A stretch of 64,000 bases of DNA from Cinnamomum chago (GCA_038049695.1 CP142451.1:11778001-11842000), one strand, 5' to 3'; positions 46,255 to 57,317 are shown, counted from the first letter of the stretch. A program made the numbers and translations. The notes: generated by a model from the letters alone, not told the origin.

Positions 46255-46612
46255 TTTTATTTGGGTCTTGGATAAGGCAATTGCAACTTGCACTTTTCTT
46301 GGAGTGTACAAGGAGTTTAGACATTTAATATAAAATATAAAATTTGTTATCTTTTAAAAGTTTCTCTTCAATTTTGTTAATATGTCACAACTCACAAGGC
46401 ACTCAATAACCACGTATATCTATCATATTCAAAGGGGGACCTACTTATATTCTCCGCCCTCATGAGACGTAGTTCCACTTTCAGAATTCATAAGAAAATT
46501 CTGGGTCCGCTTCTTCGGTTAACATGAAAATCATAGGTTCACCCCCCAGAACCCACATGATAATTCGGGATTTGGACCCACAACCCAACTTCTTATTTCC
46601 ATAGTTAGTTGT

Positions 46613-47330
46613 TGTGTGGGGGCCCATTCCGTGAACTAGTTTCTCTTGGTCTCGGCTAGGGTGTGCTCGGTTAGCTACTGTTTAGGGGACCACGTCCCTT
46701 GATCTCGGCTACGATCCGATCTACTTCGGTCTCGGCACTACGTGCTGGTCTCGGCCAAACAGAATTCAGTTCGGCCGCGCATATCGTTCAGTCTCGGCAA
46801 TGCAAGCTCGGCAATGCAGAATTGTGCTTGCAGCTGATAGCCGCGGCCCTATCGTGGCAAAGCCCAAGGAAGGGATCTGATGGGACTTCAGCCACCACCA
46901 GATCAGGGCAGGATCAGGCCCAATGTGACTGACATTAAATGCATTGTGGGCTGATCGGACCCACATTAAATGCAGTATGGGCTATGATGGACCTTCATTA
47001 ATGGCTTTGTGGGCTGATGTGACCCAGGTCACATCACCAAGCCCACTGGCATTCACCCAAGACTGTCCCATATATAAGGCACGAGCCAAAGGGAGCAAGG
47101 GGTAAGCATTCTCACAGAAACACCCAGTCTTTCTTCTTCCTCTTCTTCTGCTTCTCCGATCCATTGCTGACTTAAGCATCGGAGAGCCCTGCGCTGCCCA
47201 GAGCCAGGGTCCTCTGACCTTTGTCTTTCTCCTCTTTCAGGCTCAGGTCGTCGCAGCTATCTCCTCCATGCATTGAATAAGTCCTAAGAGGCATCCTGAT
47301 CTTGTGAGTATTATTATTTCTGCACTTACA
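46613..47330 (+). repeat. 5' LTR of the Tat element
   Basis: TG..CA termini, with a TATA box TATATAAGG at 47071 about 260 bp before the 3' end. This defines a U3 of about 490 bp. The repeated TCTCGGC motifs in U3 (46650-46800) could be regulatory. Confidence 0.95.
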
Positions 47331-47331
47331 A

Positions 47332-47350
47332 TTGGCGCCGTCTGTGGGAA
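47332..47350 (+). promoter_or_regulatory. Primer-binding site
   Basis: TTGGCGCCGTCTGTGGGAA directly follows the 5' LTR. Its TGGCGCCGT matches the complement of the 3' end of plant tRNA-Asp (GTC), after which the match weakens. This is a usual position and sequence for Tat-group elements. Confidence 0.75.
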
Positions 47351-47390
47351 ACGATTTCTATAATCTTTCCTATTCCTATTCCTAAACACC

Positions 47391-50300
47391 ATGACGAGGA
47401 GAACTGCGAAAAGCGGAGAAACTTCCAAGACAAAGCATGCAGGACCGCCCCCTGACCAGCAGAGGGCTGGGAAGCAAGTAGTCGCAGAGGACGATGCTGA
47501 ACGCGCTCTCATCCGGATCAACGTCCAGCAGCGTGACCTCCGTACAGAGTCCGCTCCCGGGAGGGGAGACGCCCAGCAGCCTGCAGGTCTCCTGACAGGG
47601 CGAGACCAGCGGGATAAGTCCCCAGTGGTCGATGGACCACGCCCTTCAGGTCAGGAAGGACACGTCGAAGACGTTGAGGATGAAGAGGATGATGACTACA
47701 ACCCTGGCGACAGCTTGAACTCCACCCTTCGGGAGATTAAGGCACAGAACGAGGCCCTCAGGGAAAAGGATGCTCTAATCCGCCAGCTCCAGCAGCAGCT
47801 GGAGAAAGCTGCGGGCTCAGCAAGGCAGCAGCAGCGGACTCGTAGGGAGCAGTCACAGCAGCAACGGTCTCGACAGCAGCAGCGGACTCGTCAGGAGCAG
47901 TCCCAGCAGCAGCGGACTCGTCAGGAGCGATCCCAGCGACAACATGAGGAGAGGGTTACTCGTGTTACGCGCATCTCTTCCTCAAAGGAGGATCTGAGGG
48001 ACCACTTGAACAGGAACAAGAAAGGGGACGACCGAACCCGAGATGAAGGCTCAAGCGCCAGCCGTAGCTATTCCAGGAAGGCGTCCGAAACCATTCCGGA
48101 GAACATGTACCGAGACCAGGAATGGCTGGACGCACACATAAGGGAAACGGTCCAGCGCAACCTGGAGGTAGCCGGCTTCGGCCGAGACCAAGAGGATGCT
48201 TGCTGTAACCCCGTTGATCTCGGTGCGTCTCCTTTCTCCCAAGACATCAGGAGGTACCCCTTACCCAAGAAGTTCAGCGTACCAAGATTCGTCACCTATG
48301 ATGGGGTCTCGGATCCAGCTACGCATCTCAGGCACTTCTCCCAGAGGATGTCTGTCTGGGGAGATGAGGGTCACCTGAACTGTAGAGTTTTTTCTTCCAG
48401 TCTGGGTGACCTCCCCCTGAAGTGGTTCTGTGCAATACCGGAGGGGGCCATTTCGAGCTGGCAGCAGCTCCAGCAGTCCTTCTTGAAGAAGTTCCAGGCC
48501 TACAGAGTCCTTCCGAAGACAGATGCAGACATCATGGCCTTGAAGATGAAGCAAGGAGAGAACGTCACCCAGTTCGCCAAGCGGTTCTGGGCGGTCTACA
48601 GTCAGATAGAGAGCTCCAAGGACGAGGTTGCCGTCTTCGCATTCCAGAATGCCTTGCTGCCAGACAGCGATCTCCGCAAGGACTTGGCTAGGAACCCGGT
48701 GTCTTCCATAGCAGCGCTCATGTCCATCGCCAACCGGTACATTGCCCAAGAAGATGACCAGATCCGCGCTCGGGAAAACCATGGAACCGCGCTGAAGGAC
48801 CGGGGTGGGAGGACATCCAGGCAAGACGGGGGACCGTCTCGGAGGAGTGAACCTCGGAGAGAGGAGCGGCGGAGAGATGAGCCAAACAGGCGTTGGGCGC
48901 CCACCAGCTCGGCAAGGCCTCATGCGTTCGTCTCGGAAAGAAACAAGCGACCCAGGCTGACAGAGGACGCATTCCAGGCGGTCAACACGGTCTTCAAGAT
49001 GCCAATCCACAAAATCATGTATAAGATCAAGAGCAGGCCGTACTTCAGCTGGCCAGAGCCCATGCAAGGCGACCCTTCTAAACGAGATCAGACGAAGTTC
49101 TGTTCCTATCACAAGGAGGGCGGCCATAAAACTGAAGATTGCAGGATACTGCGGTCGCATTTAGAGAAGCTTGTCCAGGATGGACACCTGCAAGAGTTTG
49201 TCAGGAGAGAAACCAGGGCCGACACCCGAGCCCCGCGCCGAGACGAAGGGGGTCACGACAGCGACGGGACAGAGAAGATAATTGACGTTATCCATCTGGC
49301 ACCCCCGCCCAAGGGGAGTAACCAAGCACGTGCCGAAGCCAGGAAAGCCTCTCACGGCAAACATGTCATGGCCGCCGAACTCAGTTCAGCACCGAAAAGG
49401 GCTCGGAGGGAGCATCCCGAGATCAGGTTTACTGATGCAGATCTAGAAGGGGTGCAGCTCCCCCACAACGACCCCCTGATCGTGACTCTGAAGTTCGATT
49501 GCTCTAAGCAGGGCGTGAAGAATTGTACTGTGAAGAAAGTCCTTGTTGACCCCGGTAGTTCTTCCGAGGTCCTCTATTTCGACAGCTTTCGAAGGATGGG
49601 ACTGACGGAGAAAGATCTGCAGGAGGCTCGAATTCCCCTTATCGGCTTCAGCGCCAAACCAGTCTATCCTAAGGGGAAAGTGACATTCAAGGTCGAGGTC
49701 GGTGGCGCGTCTGTCATGGCAACCTTCATGGTGATCGACGCACCCTCTCCCTACAATGCTATAATGGGCAGGTCTTGGCTCCACAGCCTGGAAGCAGTCC
49801 CTTCCACCCTCCATCAGAAGCTGAAATTTCCATGGGAGGGAAAGAGCGGCCGAATTGAGATTATCACGGTAAGAGGAGATCAGCAGGCGGCTAAGCTGTG
49901 CTTGACAGCTGTGGTACCTGGGGAGCAAGAGCCCAAGGAGGTCAATGTGGCCGAGATGGAGAAGAACCTGGAGCAGGGGCTGGATGAGCTCGGCCAAGAT
50001 CCGGGCAGGAAGAGCGTCGAGGAATTGGCCGAAGTCCGGATCGACCAGAAGGACCCGGATCGGTTCTTTCTACTCGGCAGCCAGCTTGGAGAGCCGGAAA
50101 GGTCCGAACTGGCCCAGTTCCTGATGCAGAACAGAGATGCCTTCGCCTGGACGCCTCAGGAGATGCCTGGCGTCGACCCCGAGGTAATGTGTCACAAACT
50201 AAATGTTGACCCTAACCACAAACCTGTGATGCAGAAGGCACGGAGAACTGGGGTCCCGCAGACCGAAGCCGTCGTCGAGGAAGTGGATAAGCTGCTTGAG

Positions 50301-53300
50301 GCCGGAGCTATCAGGGAGGTTCAATACCCGAAATGGTTAGCCAATCCGGTGGTCGTCAGGAAGAAGACTGGCAAGTGGAGGGTGTGCGTCGACTTTACCG
50401 ACCTCAACAAAGCCTGTCCCAAGGACAGCTTTCCCCTCCCGAAGATTGACCAGTTGATCGACGCCACGGCCGGGCACGACAGAATGAGCTTCCTCGACGC
50501 CTACCGCGGCTATCATCAGATCCCACTATTTGGGCCAGACGAAGAGAAAACAGCTTTTATCACGCCCAGGGGAACCTACTGTTATAAGGTGATGCCGTTT
50601 GGGCTGAAGAATGCAGGGGCCACCTACCAGAGACTTGTCACCAATATGTTTCACGATCAGCTCGGCAAAACTGTGGAGGTTTACATCGATGACATGGTGG
50701 TCAAGTCCAAGCAAGCGCGGGATCATCTGTCAGACTTGGCCGAGATCTTCGCCACTCTAAAGAAGTTCCGGCTGAAGCTTAACGCCTCGAAGTGCGCCTT
50801 CGGTGTTGGTTCCGGCAAGTTTTTGGGCAGCTTGGTTACACGCAGAGGCATTGAGGCGGACCCAGATCAGATCTCGGCTATCCTCAGAGTGCAGAGTCCC
50901 ACTTCGGCCAAGGAGGTTCAGAAGCTTACAGGGATGGCCGCGGCACTGAATCGCTTCATCAGCAAATCTTCAGATAAGTGCCGACCTTTCTTTCAGCTTC
51001 TTAGAAAAAATTCTAAATTTCAATGGACTCTAGAATGTGACCACGCCTTGCAGCAGCTCAAGGCTTACCTTTCATCACCACCACTGTTGTCAACCCCGAC
51101 CCACGGGGAGACCCTGTATTTATATTTGGCGGTCTCGGCTCATGCGGTCAGCTCAGTCCTCATCCGAGAAGAGGACAAGGTTCAAAAACCAGTGTATTAT
51201 ACGAGCAAGACCCTTATTGATGCCGAGACCCGGTATCTGCCTCTGGAGAAGCTCGCCTTGGCGCTCGTTAGCGCCTCGCGAAAGCTCTCCCATTACTTTC
51301 AAACCCATTCTATTATGGTTGTTACGGAGCACCCACTCCAATCTGTTTTCAAGAAGGCCGACTTTTCAGGAAGAATCTCCCGATGGGCTGTCGAACTAGG
51401 GCAGTATGAGATTCAATATCAGCCACGGACAGCAATAAAAGCCCAGGTTCTGGCAGATTTCCTCGCCGAGTTTGATTCAAGTTCGGCACCAACCCCGCTC
51501 GGCACCGAACTGGGGGGTGAGGAGCATGGGGCTCCCACAAGTTCTGAACAATCACCATCTCGAACCGAGACCCCAGTTTGGAAAATCTTCGTCGACGGAT
51601 CTTCCACCTCGAGAAGAGCCGGAGCAGGAGTTGTTCTCCAATCGCCGGAAGGACTGGTCATAGAGCAAGCTCTGACACTGGACTTCAAGGCGTCAAACAA
51701 TGAAGCTGAGTACGAAGCCCTTTTAGCCGGACTTAACAGTGCCAATATCCTTGGAGCTCAACAGCTGGTGGTCTTCAGTGATTCACAGTTGGTGACAAAC
51801 CAGCTGACTGGAGATTATCAGGCTCGCGACGACCGGATGGCCGCGTACTTGGCCCTGGCAAAGAAGCTGCTGGCACAGTTTCAGTCAGCCGAAGTCAGGC
51901 AGATCGGCAGAGAAGCGAACTCTCACGCAGACGCCTTGGCTAACTTGGCCAGCGCTGTTGAGGCAGGAAGAAAGAGGAGCATCGAAGTCGGATCGCTAGC
52001 TGTACCCAGCATTGAGCTCCGTTCACCTCGGGAAGTGTTATGTATTGGTCTCGGCCCGAGCTGGATGGACCCCATCATCACCTACCTTAAGGACGACAAG
52101 CTTCCCGAGGACAGTGGCGAGGCCCACCGGGTCAGATTCAAGGCAGCCCGGTTTTGGCTATCTCCCGAGGTCAAGCTCTACAGGAAATCGTTCTCGGGAC
52201 CCTACCTCCAGTGCGTCCATCCGAGTAAGGTCGAGGACCTCCTCTTCGAGATACACGAAGGAATCTGCGGGAGCCATATCGGAGGAAGATCTCTGGCCTA
52301 TCGAGCCATCAGCCAGGGTTACTGGTGGCCGTACATGCAGAAAGACGCACAGGTATACGCGAAGAAGTGCGAGAAGTGCCAGAAGTTCTCCCACTCCCTC
52401 CATCAGCCAACGCAGGATCTCAGCCCGCTCTCTAGCCCGTGGCCATTCGCTCAGTGGGGGCTCGACATTGTGGGACCGCTCCACCGAACTCCGGGGAATA
52501 AGAGATGGCTTATTGTGGCAACAGATTACTTCACCAAATGGATTCAAGCGGAACCACTTTCATCCATCACAGAGCGGGACTCCAAGAATTTTGTATGGAA
52601 GAATGTGATCACAAGGTTCGGCATTCCTAGAGCGTTGGTCTCGGACAATGGAACTCAGTTTGACTCCAAGCTCTTCAAGACCTTCTGCCAGGAGCTCGGC
52701 GTCAGAAACTATTACTCCACGCCAGCTTACCCACAAAGTAACGGCCAGGCCGAGATCTCCAACAAGGTGATCCTCGATGGGCTCAAGAAGCGGCTGGACC
52801 AAGCGAAGGGGAGATGGGTGGAAGAACTGCCGAGCGTCCTGTGGGCTTACAGGACCACTCCAAGGCGTTCCACTTCGGCTACCCCCTTCTCGCTCGCCTA
52901 CGGGATGGAAGCGGTCATCCCTTTGGAGATCGGCCTCCCCACTCTGAGGTCCGAACTCTTTGACCAAGGACAGAACGAGACTAACTTGGCCAGGGAACTG
53001 GATTTGGCAGACGAAAGAAGAGAAGCGGCGGCAGTCAGACTGGCCGTCTACCAGCAGCGGCTAGCCAGGGGCTATAACCAGAACGTCAGAGAAAGGAAGT
53101 TCTGCGTGGGGGAACTGGTTCTCAAGAAAACGCTCCCAGCCGACAGGGATCCGAATCAAGGGAAGCTAGCGCCGAATTGGCATGGTCCGTTTAAGGTCAC
53201 TTCCATTGCTGGACGGTCGGCTTATCGGCTCGAAGACATGGAGGGACGTCCGCTACCGAGACCATGGAACGCCTCACACCTCAAAAAATTCTATTTTTAG
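47391..53300 (+). CDS. Tat-lineage Gypsy gag-pol polyprotein
   Basis: 1969 residues in one open frame. The N-terminus is Gln/Arg-rich (residues 125-200), followed by a Retrotrans_gag domain (about 290-430). A CHHC-type knuckle, CSYHKEGGHKTEDC, starts at 571. The protease has DPGSS at 720 (the third residue region keeps D-x-G). Reverse transcriptase has YIDDMVV at 1098. A Gypsy-type RNase H remnant is followed by a second, archaeal-type RNase H starting FVDGS at 1401. The integrase HHCC finger runs from about H1622 (CEKCQK), and its core is D1692, D1752, E1788. All catalytic residues I can check are present. A single frame without stop or slippage site means gag and pol are made as one polyprotein. 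The start is the first ATG after the primer-binding site. Confidence 0.95.
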   Translation: MTRRTAKSGETSKTKHAGPPPDQQRAGKQVVAEDDAERALIRINVQQRDLRTESAPGRGDAQQPAGLLTGRDQRDKSPVVDGPRPSGQEGHVEDVEDEEDDDYNPGDSLNSTLREIKAQNEALREKDALIRQLQQQLEKAAGSARQQQRTRREQSQQQRSRQQQRTRQEQSQQQRTRQERSQRQHEERVTRVTRISSSKEDLRDHLNRNKKGDDRTRDEGSSASRSYSRKASETIPENMYRDQEWLDAHIRETVQRNLEVAGFGRDQEDACCNPVDLGASPFSQDIRRYPLPKKFSVPRFVTYDGVSDPATHLRHFSQRMSVWGDEGHLNCRVFSSSLGDLPLKWFCAIPEGAISSWQQLQQSFLKKFQAYRVLPKTDADIMALKMKQGENVTQFAKRFWAVYSQIESSKDEVAVFAFQNALLPDSDLRKDLARNPVSSIAALMSIANRYIAQEDDQIRARENHGTALKDRGGRTSRQDGGPSRRSEPRREERRRDEPNRRWAPTSSARPHAFVSERNKRPRLTEDAFQAVNTVFKMPIHKIMYKIKSRPYFSWPEPMQGDPSKRDQTKFCSYHKEGGHKTEDCRILRSHLEKLVQDGHLQEFVRRETRADTRAPRRDEGGHDSDGTEKIIDVIHLAPPPKGSNQARAEARKASHGKHVMAAELSSAPKRARREHPEIRFTDADLEGVQLPHNDPLIVTLKFDCSKQGVKNCTVKKVLVDPGSSSEVLYFDSFRRMGLTEKDLQEARIPLIGFSAKPVYPKGKVTFKVEVGGASVMATFMVIDAPSPYNAIMGRSWLHSLEAVPSTLHQKLKFPWEGKSGRIEIITVRGDQQAAKLCLTAVVPGEQEPKEVNVAEMEKNLEQGLDELGQDPGRKSVEELAEVRIDQKDPDRFFLLGSQLGEPERSELAQFLMQNRDAFAWTPQEMPGVDPEVMCHKLNVDPNHKPVMQKARRTGVPQTEAVVEEVDKLLEAGAIREVQYPKWLANPVVVRKKTGKWRVCVDFTDLNKACPKDSFPLPKIDQLIDATAGHDRMSFLDAYRGYHQIPLFGPDEEKTAFITPRGTYCYKVMPFGLKNAGATYQRLVTNMFHDQLGKTVEVYIDDMVVKSKQARDHLSDLAEIFATLKKFRLKLNASKCAFGVGSGKFLGSLVTRRGIEADPDQISAILRVQSPTSAKEVQKLTGMAAALNRFISKSSDKCRPFFQLLRKNSKFQWTLECDHALQQLKAYLSSPPLLSTPTHGETLYLYLAVSAHAVSSVLIREEDKVQKPVYYTSKTLIDAETRYLPLEKLALALVSASRKLSHYFQTHSIMVVTEHPLQSVFKKADFSGRISRWAVELGQYEIQYQPRTAIKAQVLADFLAEFDSSSAPTPLGTELGGEEHGAPTSSEQSPSRTETPVWKIFVDGSSTSRRAGAGVVLQSPEGLVIEQALTLDFKASNNEAEYEALLAGLNSANILGAQQLVVFSDSQLVTNQLTGDYQARDDRMAAYLALAKKLLAQFQSAEVRQIGREANSHADALANLASAVEAGRKRSIEVGSLAVPSIELRSPREVLCIGLGPSWMDPIITYLKDDKLPEDSGEAHRVRFKAARFWLSPEVKLYRKSFSGPYLQCVHPSKVEDLLFEIHEGICGSHIGGRSLAYRAISQGYWWPYMQKDAQVYAKKCEKCQKFSHSLHQPTQDLSPLSSPWPFAQWGLDIVGPLHRTPGNKRWLIVATDYFTKWIQAEPLSSITERDSKNFVWKNVITRFGIPRALVSDNGTQFDSKLFKTFCQELGVRNYYSTPAYPQSNGQAEISNKVILDGLKKRLDQAKGRWVEELPSVLWAYRTTPRRSTSATPFSLAYGMEAVIPLEIGLPTLRSELFDQGQNETNLARELDLADERREAAAVRLAVYQQRLARGYNQNVRERKFCVGELVLKKTLPADRDPNQGKLAPNWHGPFKVTSIAGRSAYRLEDMEGRPLPRPWNASHLKKFYF

Positions 53301-53407
53301 TCTCTGTACTTGTACAACGCTTCTGGATTCAATGAAACTACAGTTCTCCACAATTTGTAGCAATCTGGCATCCTGACAGTGACAATGGTGCAAAGTTGGA
53401 AGACCGT

Positions 53408-54185
53408 CTAAGGCCGGCACTCAGCCACCTAGACGAGTATCCGCCACGGCCCATATCTAAGGTTGGCACTCAGCCACCTAGATGAGTTGCCGAAACGGCC
53501 CATGTCTAAGGTTGGCACTCAGCCACCTAGATGAGTTGCCGAAACGGCCCATGTCTAAGGTTGGCACTCAGCCACCTAGACGAGCTGCCGAAACGGACCA
53601 TGTCTAAGGCCGGCACTCAGCCACCTAGACGAGTATCCGCCACGGCCCATATCTAAGGTTGGCACTCAGCCACCTAGATGAGTTGCCGAAACGGCCCATG
53701 TCTAAGGTTGGCACTCAGCCACCTAGACGAGCTGCCGAAACGGACCATGTCTAAGGCCGGCACTCAGCCACCTAGACGAGTATCCGCCACGGCCCATATC
53801 TAAGGTTGGCACTCAGCCACCTAGATGAGTTGCCGAAACGGCCCATGTCTAAGGTTGGCACTCAGCCACCTAGACGAGCTGCCGAAACGGACCATGTCTA
53901 AGGTCGGCACTCAGCCACCTAGATGAGTTTCCGTCACGGCCCATATCTAAGGTTGGCACTCAGCCTCCTAGATGAGTTGCCGAAACGGACCATGTCTAAG
54001 GTCGGCACTCAGCCACCTAGATGAGTTTCCGTCACGGCCCATATCTAAGGTTGGCACTCAGCCTCCTAGATGAGTTGCCGAAACGGACCATGTCTCAGGC
54101 TGGCACTCAGCCACCTAGACGAGTTTCCGAAACAGCCCATGTCTAAGGCTGGTACTCAGCCACCTAGACCAGCCGAAACGGCACC
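53408..54185 (+). repeat. 49-bp tandem array in the Tat element 3' region
   Basis: Fifteen full units and one partial unit of exactly 49 bp, each containing GGCACTCAGCC and CCTAGA. Variants alternate regularly: units 5-7 and 8-10 are two copies of the same three-unit block (147 bp), and units 11-12 and 13-14 are two copies of a two-unit block (98 bp). Tandem arrays between pol and the 3' LTR are typical of Tat elements. The array is non-coding; the open frame over 54070-54369 is incidental. Confidence 0.97.
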
Positions 54186-54457
54186 AGTCTTCCAACACGG
54201 AAATCTGGTTTCGCCGAAATACATGGGGCTTCCAAAGGGTCAGCGCTCGCAGAGAACCCTGATCAGGTCGGTCTACTCTAGTCCGAAGTCACACCCAAAT
54301 TCACAACACTCACGGAAAGCGTACAAAGGAAAGCAAGTAAAAGCCACACCACACAGGAGAAAAATATGAGAAAGAGTCTTTCATTGATAGCATTGATTTA
54401 CATCGAGACAGTTTGAAACAAAGACGACATTTTATAAAGAAAAGAAAAAAGAGGAAG

Positions 54458-56104
54458 TCAAGTCGATGGCTCTGCTTCTAGGTCCTCGATGACGACCACG
54501 GCGGCCTCGGCTTGAGGAGCTTCTTCAACGGGGTCAGGCGTTGGCTCGGAAGGGACTTCGGCCGGGGTGGCAGGGGTCTCGGCCAGGGCCTCATCTAGGG
54601 GCTCCTCTCCGAGCTCGGGGAGACTCTGATGTATCGGATCATCTGCAGGAACCCCCATCTTCTTCAACACGGCCTTGCAGCCGAGCCGGTACAGCTTCGG
54701 GCTGAGCGCCGTGATTTGATCAACGTAAATCTTCGCAGCTTCCTCAGTCCCCTCCAGGAAGGCGGCATCGACCTCAGCTTGTTTCGATGCAAGGAGTTCC
54801 TCCTTCGATGCAAGGAGTTCCTCCTTCGCCTTCCTTTCCAGCTCCAGCTCGGCCTTGAACCCCGCCGAACTCTTCTCCTCTGCCTGGAGCTTCGTTTGCC
54901 ATTCGAAGCCCTCTGACCTTGCTTTGCAGAGGTCGCTGGCCATCATATCTGACTGAGCCTTGAGCTCCGCAGTCTTGGCCGCCTCCGCCTTCAGCTCCTC
55001 CTTGGCCGCTCGCAGTTCGGATTCGGCTTTCTGCTTTTCCTTTGCCAGGCGAGCCAACCGACTGTCCTCCTCCGCTATCCTGTCCGCGACTATCTGGAGC
55101 CTTTGGACAGCCTGCAGCGGATCAGACAAAAGAAGCTCAGCATGAAAGCAAGAAATATTTAAAGATAGAAACACCTGTGACCAGGAAAGTCGGGCACTTA
55201 CAGCGAGGGAGTGCTGTATGGTCCTCATAAGCAGCAGGGGGGTGTCTTCCGACCTGTGCCTCTCCATGTCCCTGGGGAGCGCACAGGCTCGGCTGAGCGC
55301 CGCGATGACATCCGGGCTCCCCACCAGTCTATCCCCAGCATTTAGGGGCCTCCCCTTCCTCAGCTCCATGTCCGGCCTGAACTCGGCCGGCTCAGCTCCC
55401 GGGGACGTTGCCGCCTGGGGCTCGGAGCGACTCTCCGCCAGAGGAACTGCCGGGGTGGGCACCATGTCCACTGCCGTTTCCCTCGCAGCTCGTGGGGAAC
55501 TTTGCCGTGGTCGCTCCTCCCGCTCCGGCTCCTTCCCCTTCGCCTTTTTCCTCGGCCTCTCGCTTTCCGAGACTGGGGAAGGTCGGGCCTCAATTCTAGC
55601 AGGGACGATGGTCCCGAAGGAGGGCGAGGCAGTGCGGGTTGCGGCAACCTTTCTACCGCCGCCGAGGACGGCGTTCGCCAGATTCTTTGGCTGAAACGCG
55701 GGCCTACGCCTCTCCATATTGTCCGCTTCGGCCTCGGCTCCGGAAGTATAGTTCTCAACTTCCCTTGTCGGAGAGTCTACCTCGGCTCCGGAGGTATATT
55801 CTTCAATTTCCCTTAGCGGGATGCCCGTGACCACGGCCAACGTTGCGGACGCTTCCGCAACCGTGACGGTCCCGCTGGTTTCTGCTGGATCGGGGGCGAA
55901 TCTCTCCGGGTTGCCGGATTTCCGTGTGTAAGACACGTATCTCGGCTCGTACTTCAGAAGAGAGTAGGCAGCTCTCGTGTGGTGGCCGTGGTAGCAGTAC
56001 ACCTTGCTCAGCCAAGGTGAGTGCCTTCTCCAGCCGTTCAGCTGGGCTTCACGCTTGCGCTGAGAAAGGCCTGCGAAAAAACAGCTGAGTTAGAATTCGG
56101 CAGC

Positions 56105-56135
<31 letters not shown>

Positions 56136-56704
56136 GAAAGGGAAAATCCGAAACCCAAAGGGGTTAGGTCTTTACTCGGTGGAGTCCCGAAGCGTCGAGG
56201 GACTCGGACCCTCCTAGCTACTTCGGTCTCGGTCTCGCCGAACTCCCAGTTTCCCGAGACGAGCAGACGGTCATCTCCGGCGTATTTATTGGAGTCCTCC
56301 AGCGCCGTGACGAGGGGTTGGCACTTCGCCTTGACGCGAAGGTAATAGGTGACCCCGTCCCTGGTCTTGCAGAGGTCATATATATCCTCTATATCATGGA
56401 CGCCGAGACTGATGTCTAGAATCCTATTCAGCTCGGCGACGCCCATGATTATTTTATACCCATTGGGCATTAGCTGGCAGGGGCTGAGGTTCCAGGTCTC
56501 CAAACAAGACCTAAGAAGAGGGTGCACGGGGAATCTGACCCCACCCTCGATGACGGCTATCAGAGGGAACGGCATCCAGCCGTTGCGGAAAGCATAAACA
56601 GAAGGGTCGGCTGCCATGATCCGGACCTCGTCCGGGATCATGTAAACTCTCCTAAGGTTAGCCAGGCCTGACGGGGAATCTATCCAATGGGTGAAAATCC
56701 CCAT
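54458..56704 (-). CDS. Antisense gene of the Tat element (transposase-28/mobile-domain-like, coiled coil)
   Basis: Antisense to the element. Exons 56704-56176, 56070-55202 and 55111-54458 join in frame into 683 residues. Intron 1 (56175-56071) has GT/AG ends and, joined in phase, gives the junction PPS-LSQRKREAQLNGW. Intron 2 (55201-55112) has GTAAGT and CTGCAG ends and is exactly 90 bp, so it also reads through open. The N-terminal 200 residues (VYMIPDEVRI, RFPVHPLLRSCLETWNLSP, LMPNGYKIIMGV) resemble the putative gypsy type transposon domain (PF04195) found in antisense frames of Tat elements such as Grande. A nuclear-signal-like KKAKGKEPEREERPR patch lies in the middle. A long coiled coil (RLAKEKQKAESELRAAKEEL onward) contains an exact duplication of EELLASK. 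The function of this protein class is unknown. A possible TATA (TTTATATTC, minus strand about 56955) lies 250 bp upstream. Confidence 0.8.
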
Positions 56705-57317
56705 TTCCGGATCTAAGAAACCCTAGGGGCTAGGTCTGGAATGCAAATGAAGGAGGAGGGAGCGGAAGAAAACTCACTGGTTTGACGGGGCAAAGTCAGA
56801 CTCCGACTGACGGATGTGGGCGACTACTGTTGGGAAACAGTACGAGGTCTGGTCCTAGTCCGGTGGCACTAGTTCTAGCAGGAAACAGAAGTCCAGGCAG
56901 AGAGCAGAGGAATTGAGAGCGAAAATGGCAAAGGGAGAAGACGAAAATGAATATAAAGGGGAGGAATGGGCGCCATTCCGGAATTCGAAGCAGGACACGC
57001 GTGAGATGTCGCCTCGGCTTGCGTCGCATCCCCCCTCGAAAAGGCAAGATAGCCTACCGGGCAATAACGCGTGGCGCTGTGGCAGTGATGGTTCGCCTTC
57101 CCATGCTAATCATAGCCCCCGCATTTATTACCCCCTTTATTATCTCTGGCAGACGAAGCAACGGCGGCGTCCGGCGCCGAATAAGTCAGAACCCTTAAAC
57201 AAAATCGGATGGGAGGCGAGCACTGTCCGTCTCGGGAGATCGGTTCAGTTCTCAACCCTAGTGCGGGGGATCGGTCCAGCTCTTAACCTTAGTGCCCGAG
57301 AGAGCCCTAGAGGTCAA
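56705..57317. other. Upstream region of the antisense gene
   Basis: Non-coding part of the Tat element between the antisense start and the polypurine tract. It probably contains the antisense promoter. Open frames here (56913-57359 plus, 56796-57064 minus) overlap one another and show no domain. Confidence 0.5.

Noticed and set aside
48261..49160. 299-codon open frame antisense to gag in the Tat element
   Set aside because: It mirrors the GC-rich gag coding strand, has no domain and no introns, and overlaps essential gag sequence; treated as a shadow of the sense frame.
49443..49997. 184-codon minus-strand frame opposite the Tat protease
   Set aside because: Shadow of the protease coding strand; no recognisable motif.
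52012..52608. 198-codon plus-strand frame inside the integrase region
   Set aside because: Alternative frame of the integrase coding sequence; Ser/Arg-rich composition is typical of a shifted GC-rich frame.
53408..54185. CRISPR-like regular repeat
   Set aside because: Units are contiguous without spacers, inside a plant retrotransposon; it is a tandem array.
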